DNA from: JAZQQB01 sp045628865
GTDB lineage: Bacteria; Bacillota; Clostridia; Lachnospirales; Lachnospiraceae
Assembly: GCA_045628865.1 (NCBI GenBank)
Contig: JAZQQB010000026.1
Coordinates: forward strand, 1 to 49,828
Direction of reading: 5' to 3'
DNA length: 49,828 nt
The notes under the pieces were generated by a model that ran no database searches, was not told the origin of the DNA, and was given only the letters and a program-made list of their open reading frames with translations. The translations under genes were made by a program, and so were the position numbers. Positions 22,847-29,692 of the stretch are shown here, in pieces; within the stretch, counting starts at the first letter, position 1; each line of letters begins with the position of its first letter.

Positions 22847-22884
22847 AGGTCTGGAAATCTTAGGTGATTTCCAGACCTCTTTGT
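22847..22884. terminator. Bidirectional terminator between chrA and the AGCS gene
   Basis: AGGTCTGGAAATC-TTAGGT-GATTTCCAGACCT is a perfect 13-bp stem with six As on the left and CTTTGTTT on the right, placed between convergent genes. Confidence 0.85.
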
Positions 22885-22913
22885 TTCGTGTATGTATGAA
22901 CAAATAGTACTAT

Positions 22914-24443
22914 TTATTCAGCACCTTTTTTTACCAGGTCAGCATGTTCTTTCTGAATTTCAGGATCATAGGAAAGGATTGGTTCAATATCTTTTCCCTT
23001 GATTTTACGAGCAACATAGTTGTTGGTGATCTTGACTACAAGTGGAGTCAGACTAAGTACACCAATCAAGTTTGGTATCATCATCAGACCGTTGAAAGTA
23101 TCGGAAACATCCCATGCAATAGAAGATGTCATGATTGCACCGGAAATCATCATAAGAACGAAGATTGTGCGGTAAATCTTGGCACCTTTGATACCAAAAA
23201 TATATTCAACTGCCTTAGAACCATAGTGAGACCAGCCCATAACTGTAGTAAATGCAAAGAGTAAAACAGCAATGGCAATGAACCATTCTCCCGGTTTGCC
23301 GAAAAGATTACCAAAGGAAGCAGCAACTAAGGTCGCATCATTGGTTCCTTCAGCGGCAAGACCTGTTGAAAGATCAATAGCACCAGACGATAAAACAACA
23401 ATTGCTGTCATGGTACATACAACGATGGTATCTGCAAAAACCTCAAAGATACCCCAAAGACCCTGCTTCACAGGTTCTTTTACGTTTGAGTTGGAATGAA
23501 CCATAACGGAAGAACCAAGACCGGCTTCATTAGAGAAAACGCCTCGTTTACAGCCGGCTTTCATAACAGTCATGATGGTAACACCAACTGCACCACCAGT
23601 AACTGCTTTGATACCAAAAGCAAATTTAAAGATCGCAGCAAAAATAGAGCCAAGCTCTGTGATATGAGCAAACATGATGATCAATGAACCAAGTATATAA
23701 ACAAGAGCCATAAAAGGAACTACCTTTTCGGCAAAAGCAGCAATACGCTGAAGACCACCAAGAATGATAAAGCCTCCAATAATCATTAAAACAATGCCAA
23801 TGATCCAGTTTACAACGGATGTACCAAGAAACTTTGGAGCATTCACATTGCTAAAGAAAGCGGATTCAATATTTAAAGTGATCTTATTGATCTGTCCCAT
23901 GTTTCCAATTCCGAAAGAAGCAAGAATCGCAAACATTGCAAAAACAGTTGCAAGCACTTTGCCAAGTACAGAACAGCCCTTATAAGAACCAAGACCATCC
24001 TTTAAATAATACATTGCTCCACCAGACCATTCATTTTCTGAATTACGACGGCGGTAGTAAATGCCGAGTACATTTTCAGAAAAATTGGTCATCATACCTA
24101 GAATAGCTGCCATCCACATCCAGAAAACAGCACCTGGTCCACCTGTAACAATAGCAGCAGCTACACCTGCAATATTACCAGTTCCGATGGTTGCAGCCAA
24201 GGCAGTACACAAAGCCTGAAACTGTGAAACAGCTCCTTCATCTGATTTATCGTGGGTATGTTTTTTGAAAACAGAACCAATGGTTTTTCTCCACCAGTGG
24301 TTTATGTGTGTGATTTGAAAGCATTTGGTAATCAGAGTGCACACAACACCAGTACCAAGAAGTAAGATCAGGCCAAACCATCCCCATGCGAAGTCGTTCA
24401 CCTGTGTGTTGACACGTTCCAGTGTCGATAGAAAATTCTCCAT
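22914..24443 (-). CDS. Amino acid carrier protein, sodium:alanine/glycine symporter (AGCS family)
   Basis: The 509-residue integral membrane protein has about ten hydrophobic helices. Its AGCS signatures include ALAATIGTGNIAGVAAAIVTGGPGAVFWMW (split here as ATIGTGNIAGVA and GGPGAVFWMW), GMMTNFSENVLG, GGAMYYLKDGLG, NEAGLGSSVMVHSNS and MGWSHYGSKAVEY. The family imports alanine or glycine with Na+. The start at 24443 has GGAG a few bases upstream; an in-frame extension to 24620 would run through the glycine riboswitch and is rejected. The glycine riboswitch in its leader indicates glycine as a substrate or signal. Confidence 0.94.
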   Translation of the reverse strand: MENFLSTLERVNTQVNDFAWGWFGLILLLGTGVVCTLITKCFQITHINHWWRKTIGSVFKKHTHDKSDEGAVSQFQALCTALAATIGTGNIAGVAAAIVTGGPGAVFWMWMAAILGMMTNFSENVLGIYYRRRNSENEWSGGAMYYLKDGLGSYKGCSVLGKVLATVFAMFAILASFGIGNMGQINKITLNIESAFFSNVNAPKFLGTSVVNWIIGIVLMIIGGFIILGGLQRIAAFAEKVVPFMALVYILGSLIIMFAHITELGSIFAAIFKFAFGIKAVTGGAVGVTIMTVMKAGCKRGVFSNEAGLGSSVMVHSNSNVKEPVKQGLWGIFEVFADTIVVCTMTAIVVLSSGAIDLSTGLAAEGTNDATLVAASFGNLFGKPGEWFIAIAVLLFAFTTVMGWSHYGSKAVEYIFGIKGAKIYRTIFVLMMISGAIMTSSIAWDVSDTFNGLMMIPNLIGVLSLTPLVVKITNNYVARKIKGKDIEPILSYDPEIQKEHADLVKKGAE

Positions 24444-24456
24444 ATTCTTTTTCTCC

Positions 24457-24550
24457 TGTCCTTTTGCCTGAGAGATTGGTAGTAATACCTTACACCTTCG
24501 GCTCCCAAAAATCAGAAACAAGGATGTTCTGACATTGGGTCTCTCCAGTA
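24457..24550 (-). ncRNA. Glycine riboswitch (single aptamer)
   Basis: Read on the minus strand, the leader shows TACTGGAGAGACC, then GGGAGCCGAAGG, then CTCTCAGGCAAAAGGACAGG, which are the conserved P1, J-region and P3 elements of the gcvT-type glycine aptamer. Only one full aptamer is present. The gene start and its GGAG lie within 15 bases downstream, so glycine may control access to the ribosome binding site; no separate terminator is seen. Such riboswitches commonly precede AGCS symporter genes. Confidence 0.88.
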
Positions 24551-24565
24551 TTTTTTTTCGTTCAA

Positions 24566-24595
24566 AGTATAGCATAAGGAATAGATTGTATACAA
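24566..24595 (-). promoter_or_regulatory. Probable promoter of the glycine-riboswitch transcript
   Basis: On the minus strand TTGTAT (24590-24595), an 18-bp spacer and TATACT (24566-24571) lie about 16 bp before the riboswitch 5' end. Confidence 0.6.
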
Positions 24596-24939
24596 GAGTA
24601 CAAAAGTAACAGATTTTCAAATTATAGTTTGTAAAAAAGGAGATGTGAAGTTGAATTGTCAGAAATGTAAGCTATATGTAAGCGTAGCGACAAACTTTTG
24701 TGCGATAAAGCGAATTTGGACGCAAATATGATGTAAACGATAAAAAGTACAGAAAATAGCAATATTTGATAAGAATGCGTTTGTATTTGACAAGTGTACA
24801 AGTTACGTCTCTGTTAAGATAAATTGTGAAGAAAAAAAGTTTATTGGTTTTAGGGAATACTCAAAAACCGCCTTTAGAATGATCTGGTTGTATTGATCAG
24901 AGCATTTTAGAGATATAAAATGAAGGGAGAAAAAAAGTC
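24596..24939 (+). other. Intergenic leader of the xylanase gene
   Basis: This AT-rich stretch has no gene. A TTGACA lies at 24788-24793 but has no well-spaced -10 (TAAGAT is 22 bp away). AAGGGAGA gives the ribosome binding site for the xylanase gene at 24940. The distance suggests a long untranslated leader, but I see no recognisable riboswitch. Confidence 0.35.
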
Positions 24940-27447
24940 ATGAGGAAAAAAGGCTTAGCTGCCTTGTTATCCGCATTGGTTTGTGCACAGCTTGCGTTTG
25001 CACCTATGGATGTTAAAGCTGCAACAACTATGTATGACAACAAGACAGGAACAGAAGATGGTTATGACTACGAACTTTGGAAAGATCGTGGAACCACTTC
25101 TATGACACTCACTGGTAACGGTTCTTTTGAATGTTCATGGAGTAACATCAACAATGCTTTATTCCGTACAGGTAAGAAGTTCGACCAGACAAAGACCTAT
25201 CAACAGATTGGTAACATTTCTGTTGAGTATGGTTGCAACTACCAGCCTAATGGAAATTCATACCTTTGTGTGTATGGATGGACAGTAGATCCATTGGTAG
25301 AGTACTATATTGTAGACAGCTGGGGTACATGGAGACCACCAGGAGCTACAGCAAAAGGACAGATCACAGTAGATGGTGGCACATATGATGTATACGAAAC
25401 AACTCGTTTTAATCAGCCATCTATCAAGGGAGATACAACCTTCCAGCAGTACTGGAGCGTTCGTACTTCTAAGAGAACTAGCGGAACAATCTCTGTTTCA
25501 GAACATTTCAAGGCTTGGGAAAGCATGGGAATGAAATGCGGTAAATTGTATGAAACAGCGTTAACAGTTGAAGGATATCAGAGTGCTGGTACAGCCAATG
25601 TATATAAGAATATTGTTACAATTGGTGGTTCTAGCCAGGGCGGACAGACAAATCCAACACCTGCTCCAACACCAACACCAGAAGTAACCCCTAGCACAGG
25701 TGATAAGATGGAATGTGAGAACATGACATTAAGCGGCACTTATGCAGGAAAAATCAACAACCCATTTAGTGGTGTTGCATTATATGCAAACAATGATACT
25801 GCTTCTTATACACAGTATTTTGCAAATGATACACATGATTTCACATTACGTGGATGCTCTAACAATGGTAGCATGGCAGCAGTGGATCTATTGATCGGTG
25901 GTGAAAAGAAAGGTACTTTCTATTACGGAGATCAGTATCCAGCAGAATATACAATCAAAAATGTTAAACATGGTACAGGCAATCAGAAGATTGAATTAGT
26001 TGTTACAACTGATGATGGAACATGGGATGCATATATTGATTCTTTAAAGATTTCACAGGTTTCAGGTTCAGGTGATGTAGTGACACCAGATCCAACACCA
26101 ACACCTGCTCCAACACCAACACCTGCTCCAACACCAACACCAGACCCAACACCAACTCCAGGTCAGACAGAACAGACTACAGATGGAATTTCTGTAAGCT
26201 ACCAGAAAACAGGTGACTGGGGAAGTGGCTTTATGGGTGAAATCGTAATCAAGAACAACACAAACAAGACATACAATGGATGGAATATGACATTTGATAC
26301 AGCAGCTAAGATCACAAGCCTTTGGGGCGGATCTATGACTGGTAAAACAGGTAACACTGTTTCTGTAAAGAATTGTGATTGGGATACAAGCTTTGGTCCT
26401 AATGCAACAGTATCTATTGGATTTGTAGCTGATGGTGCTTCAAGTAATGAACCAACTAACTTCAAATTCAATGGTGAAGCAGTAAATCAGGGTGGACAGA
26501 CACAGCCAACACAGCCAAGTAATCCAACACAGCCAAGTAATCCAACACAGCCAAGTCAGCCAAGTAATCCAACACAGCCAACACAACCAAGTAACCCAAC
26601 ACAGCCAAGTACAGGTGTAGTTAGCCCAAGTCAGGTGACAATCAATAAGTCTACACCAGCTAATATTACAAGCCAGCAGGCAGGTGTTCAGTATGGTACA
26701 GCTAAGAGAGGAACATATTATTCTAATATTACCAATTCTTATAGACCATACAATATCTACCTTCCAGCAGGATATTCAGAGAATAAAGAATATCCAGTAA
26801 TCTACATGTTACATGGTATCGGTGGAAATCAGGATGCATTTGGTACAAGTGTCTCTAACTCTACATTAATGAGAATGGCTGGAAACATGATGGCTAAAGG
26901 CGAATGTGAAGAAGCAATTATCGTATTCCCATACATTCGTGTAAGCAACACTCCTGAAACAAATATTTTTGCAGCAGATAACTACAAAGCTTACGATGCA
27001 TTTAGAGAAGAATTGATCAATAACTTAATGCCACATATCAATGCAACATATTCAACAAAAACCGGAAGAGAAAATACAGCAGTAGCTGGTTTCTCCATGG
27101 GTGGTAGAGAGTCATTATACATTGGTATCAGCAAAGCTGATTTATTCGGTTACACAGGTGCATTTTGTCCTGCACCAGGTAATTTACCAAACTTTATGAA
27201 TGGTGTTTATGAAGCAGGTTTATTTACAGAATCAGGCTTTAAATTACCAGCAGCTTACAACAATAATACTCTTGTTATGATCGTAAAAGGTGCTAGTGAT
27301 GGAGTAGTAGGCGATCAGCCAATGCTTTACCACAACACATTAACAAAAAATGGTACAGATCATGTATTCTGGGAGATGCCAGGTGGACATGATGAAAGTG
27401 TATACGGAAATGGTTTCTACAATTTCTTAAGATATGCTTTCAAATAG
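24940..27447 (+). CDS. Secreted multidomain xylanase-esterase (GH11-CBM36-CBM2-CE1)
   Basis: The 835-residue enzyme has a signal peptide (1-28). Residues 35-228 are a GH11 endo-xylanase; the nucleophile is likely Glu121 in PLVEYYIVDSWG and the acid/base Glu211 in TVEGYQSAG. A Thr/Pro linker leads to a CBM36-like xylan-binding module (256-373; DDGTWDAYID with Ca2+-binding Asp residues). A second PT-rich linker leads to a CBM2 module (415-517; Trp residues in GWNMTFD and LWGGS). After an NPTQPS linker comes a CE1-type carbohydrate esterase (570-835): MLHGIGGNQ, Ser719 in AGFSMGGRE, Asp about 787, His817 in GGHDES. It could cut the xylan backbone and remove acetyl or feruloyl groups. Confidence 0.93.
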   Translation: MRKKGLAALLSALVCAQLAFAPMDVKAATTMYDNKTGTEDGYDYELWKDRGTTSMTLTGNGSFECSWSNINNALFRTGKKFDQTKTYQQIGNISVEYGCNYQPNGNSYLCVYGWTVDPLVEYYIVDSWGTWRPPGATAKGQITVDGGTYDVYETTRFNQPSIKGDTTFQQYWSVRTSKRTSGTISVSEHFKAWESMGMKCGKLYETALTVEGYQSAGTANVYKNIVTIGGSSQGGQTNPTPAPTPTPEVTPSTGDKMECENMTLSGTYAGKINNPFSGVALYANNDTASYTQYFANDTHDFTLRGCSNNGSMAAVDLLIGGEKKGTFYYGDQYPAEYTIKNVKHGTGNQKIELVVTTDDGTWDAYIDSLKISQVSGSGDVVTPDPTPTPAPTPTPAPTPTPDPTPTPGQTEQTTDGISVSYQKTGDWGSGFMGEIVIKNNTNKTYNGWNMTFDTAAKITSLWGGSMTGKTGNTVSVKNCDWDTSFGPNATVSIGFVADGASSNEPTNFKFNGEAVNQGGQTQPTQPSNPTQPSNPTQPSQPSNPTQPTQPSNPTQPSTGVVSPSQVTINKSTPANITSQQAGVQYGTAKRGTYYSNITNSYRPYNIYLPAGYSENKEYPVIYMLHGIGGNQDAFGTSVSNSTLMRMAGNMMAKGECEEAIIVFPYIRVSNTPETNIFAADNYKAYDAFREELINNLMPHINATYSTKTGRENTAVAGFSMGGRESLYIGISKADLFGYTGAFCPAPGNLPNFMNGVYEAGLFTESGFKLPAAYNNNTLVMIVKGASDGVVGDQPMLYHNTLTKNGTDHVFWEMPGGHDESVYGNGFYNFLRYAFK

Positions 27448-27476
27448 GATTGTACAAAATATGTAAATGTTAATAG

Positions 27477-27516
27477 AAGCTTCGAAAGAATGTGCCAATT
27501 CTTTCGAAGCTTTTTA
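27477..27516 (+). terminator. Rho-independent terminator of the xylanase gene
   Basis: A perfect 15-bp stem AAGCTTCGAAAGAAT / ATTCTTTCGAAGCTT with a 6-nt loop is followed by TTTT. Confidence 0.9.
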
Positions 27517-27557
27517 AGTTATTTGTTATAAAAATGTAACAAAAATGTAAAATATAA

Positions 27558-27624
27558 TTGACACATACGCAACAATATGTTAGCGTTAAAACGTAGGGTC
27601 AAATGTTATGGCTGGGATAACATT
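27558..27624 (+). promoter_or_regulatory. Probable promoter and leader inverted repeat of the GH5 gene
   Basis: TTGACA (27558-27563), a 17-bp spacer and TAGCGT (27581-27586) form a plausible promoter. Downstream, AATGTTAT (27602-27609) and ATAACATT (27617-27624) form an 8-bp inverted repeat in the leader, a candidate operator or hairpin. Confidence 0.45.
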
Positions 27625-27697
27625 CGCCTGGTAGTATCAAGTGCTTGTAAGTAGAAGTACAAAAAGAAAAAAAGTATTGGATGAAGAAAGGAAAAAA

Positions 27698-29257
27698 ATG
27701 AAGAAAAAAGGATTAAGTAAAAAGATTGCGGTTATGGCATTAACTCTTGCCGTAGCGGTAGCGTCTTTCAGCGCTTTTAAGCCTACAACAGCTAAAGCTG
27801 AAAGTTTACAGTATACTTTGACAGGAAATTTACAGGACGTTCCATTTTCACAGACTCCAGTCGGAATGCATGGTAAGTTATCTGTACAGAAAGTAGCTCA
27901 GTATGCTGCACCAACAATCGTCGATCAATATGGTAATCCAGTTATGTTACGTGGCGCTAGTACACATGGTGTACAGTGGTTCCCAGAGTACGTAAATGAA
28001 GCTGCATTCCAGACTATGCGTGACGAGTGGGGAATCAATATGGTTCGTCTTGCTCTTTATGCAAAAGAAGGCGGTTATACACAGGGTGCGAAAGATTTGA
28101 TGGATCGTAAGATCAAAGAAGGTGTGGATGCAGCCAAGAAACTTGGTATGTACATCATCATTGACTGGCATGTACTTTCATACAACCCTAATGAAACAAT
28201 TAACGAAGCTAAATCATTCTTCCAGAATTATGCTACACAGTACAAGAACTGTGATAATGTAATTTTCGAAATTTGTAATGAGCCAACAGGAACACCTTGG
28301 TACAACGGATCAGGAAATGATTTATATTCATACTGTTCTGCAGTTTCAAAAGTAATTCGTGACTGTGGAGCAGATAATATTATTATTTGCGGTACTAACG
28401 ACTGGTCACAGCGTGTTGATGAAGTTGCTGCAAAACCATTAAAAGATGCAGGTTTTGATAACATCATGTATGCACTTCATTTCTATGCTGCAACACATTA
28501 CGATGGAATCAAAGCAAACTTCCAGAAAGCTATTGATGCTGGAACACCTCTTTTCGTAACAGAATTTGGTACATGTGATGCATCAGGTAATGGTGGATAT
28601 GATTTCAACAATGCTAATGACTGGATTAGATTAATGGAAGCAAACAACGTAAGTTATGCTTGCTGGAGTTTATGTAATAAAGGCGAGGCTGCTTCAATCT
28701 TGAGTTCATCAACAAACAAGACAAGCAAGTGGACATCTTCTGATTTGTCTCAGTCAGGTATCTGGTTAGTAAATACTTCAAGACGTCTTGCAGCTAAGGA
28801 AGGCACAGTGCAGCCACAACCACAGCCAGAACCACAGCCACAGCCAGAACCACAGCCACAGCCAGAACCACAGCCACAGCCAGAACCACAGCCACAGCCA
28901 ACACCACAGCCACAGCCAGAACCACAGCCACAGCCAACACCACAGCCATCAGGTGATGTGACAGCTACTGTAGCTAATATTAGTGAGTGGGATACAGGTG
29001 CGGTTGTTAACATCAGTGTTGACAATAAGAGCAACGCTGCTATTTCTAACTGGACTGTAGAATTTGATTTCAACGGAGAAATCTCAAATGCATGGTGTGC
29101 TGTTGTTGAAAAACAGAGTGACAATCACTATGTGATCACAGCTGAAAGCTATAACAAAGCCATTGGCGCAGGTAATTCAGCATCATTTGGTTTCCAGGCT
29201 ACAAAAGCTTCTGGACAGGCTTGTTCAGTTACAAATTTAAAAGTTACAGCTAACTAG
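27698..29257 (+). CDS. Secreted endoglucanase (GH5 with C-terminal CBM2)
   Basis: The 519-residue enzyme has a long signal peptide with a KKKGLSKK start and AKA cleavage site (about residue 34). The GH5 catalytic domain (about 60-370) shows GASTHGVQWF, NMVRLALY, IIIDWHVL, IFEICNEPTG with acid/base Glu195, LHFYAATHYDG and FVTEFGTCD with nucleophile Glu289, fitting the GH5_2 type of cellulases. A linker of Gln-Pro-Gln-Pro-Glu-Pro repeats (about 375-417) leads to a CBM2-type module ending SFGFQATKASGQ. It cuts internal beta-1,4 links in cellulose. The start at 27698 follows AAAGGA; an upstream ATG at 27641 lacks a site. Confidence 0.94.
   Translation: MKKKGLSKKIAVMALTLAVAVASFSAFKPTTAKAESLQYTLTGNLQDVPFSQTPVGMHGKLSVQKVAQYAAPTIVDQYGNPVMLRGASTHGVQWFPEYVNEAAFQTMRDEWGINMVRLALYAKEGGYTQGAKDLMDRKIKEGVDAAKKLGMYIIIDWHVLSYNPNETINEAKSFFQNYATQYKNCDNVIFEICNEPTGTPWYNGSGNDLYSYCSAVSKVIRDCGADNIIICGTNDWSQRVDEVAAKPLKDAGFDNIMYALHFYAATHYDGIKANFQKAIDAGTPLFVTEFGTCDASGNGGYDFNNANDWIRLMEANNVSYACWSLCNKGEAASILSSSTNKTSKWTSSDLSQSGIWLVNTSRRLAAKEGTVQPQPQPEPQPQPEPQPQPEPQPQPEPQPQPTPQPQPEPQPQPTPQPSGDVTATVANISEWDTGAVVNISVDNKSNAAISNWTVEFDFNGEISNAWCAVVEKQSDNHYVITAESYNKAIGAGNSASFGFQATKASGQACSVTNLKVTAN
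28811..28948. repeat. In-frame 18-bp minisatellite in the cellulase linker
   Basis: Copies of CAGCCACAGCCAGAACCA, some with ACA replacing GAA, encode the Gln-Pro linker. The perfect tandem pattern makes linker length prone to change. On the opposite strand it gives a misleading Gly/Cys-rich frame. Confidence 0.85.
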
Positions 29258-29310
29258 TATTAGCTCCTAAAGTGCGATAAATATATATTCATGTATAAGT
29301 ATGAAAAATG

Positions 29311-29368
29311 TAATATTCAATGCAAATAATATTCAAAACAAATAATATTCAAAAGCAATAATATTCAA
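29311..29368. repeat. Four 16-bp tandem repeats
   Basis: TAATATTCAA recurs at 29311, 29327, 29343 and 29359, always 16 bp apart, with varying A-rich 6-bp spacers. It lies between the GH5 stop codon and its terminator, in the 3' untranslated region. Confidence 0.75.
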
Positions 29369-29414
29369 GTCAATTTTTTTGAGTCGAAAAAAGAAAAATT
29401 GAATAATGAAAATG

Positions 29415-29454
29415 AGAGGATTTCTAGTACAGGAGCTGGAAATCCTCTTTTATT
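29415..29454 (+). terminator. Rho-independent terminator of the GH5 gene
   Basis: AGAGGATTTC pairs with GAAATCCTCT around a 14-nt loop, followed by TTTTATTT. It lies about 160 bp after the stop codon. Confidence 0.75.
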
Positions 29455-29532
29455 TGGAGGAAATTCCTATTGCAGAATTTGAAGTTAAAAAGCATGTTGG
29501 CTAAATGTAGATTTTATTTTTCAACAGTTTCG

Positions 29533-29561
29533 TTGCAAAAAAAACATATTAATGATAAAAT
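29533..29561 (+). promoter_or_regulatory. Probable promoter of the oxidoreductase gene
   Basis: TTGCAA (29533-29538), 17-bp spacer, TAAAAT (29556-29561), about 130 bp before the start codon at 29693. Confidence 0.55.
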
Positions 29562-29692
29562 ATTACTAGTAGTATGCTTTTTTTGTGCGTATATAGATGG
29601 AAAAAGTATGGATTTATCAGAAAAACACAAAAAGAGGATCCGATTGTTTTTTGAAAAAGAGTTGTGATAGTAGTTAGGAGAGGATGGACAAA

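Larger units (their letters stand above)
29258..29692. other. Intergenic region between GH5 and the oxidoreductase gene
   Basis: No credible gene is present. It holds four copies of TAATATTCAA with an exact 16-bp period (29311, 29327, 29343 and 29359), a terminator (29415-29454) and a promoter (29533-29561), each listed separately. A 65-codon frame starting at 29470 has no ribosome binding site and no protein-like features. Confidence 0.5.

Noticed and set aside
24275..24286. AACCAATGGTTT, a match to the smpB/ssrA box core
   Set aside because: It lies inside the AGCS coding sequence away from any promoter, so it is probably chance.
28750..29124. Gly/Cys-rich 124-codon frame on the minus strand
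   Set aside because: It is the antisense of the Gln-Pro linker repeat in the GH5 gene, with no ribosome binding site.
29470..29667. 65-codon plus-strand frame before the oxidoreductase gene
   Set aside because: It has no clear ribosome binding site and overlaps a good promoter; sequence is low-complexity and AT-driven.
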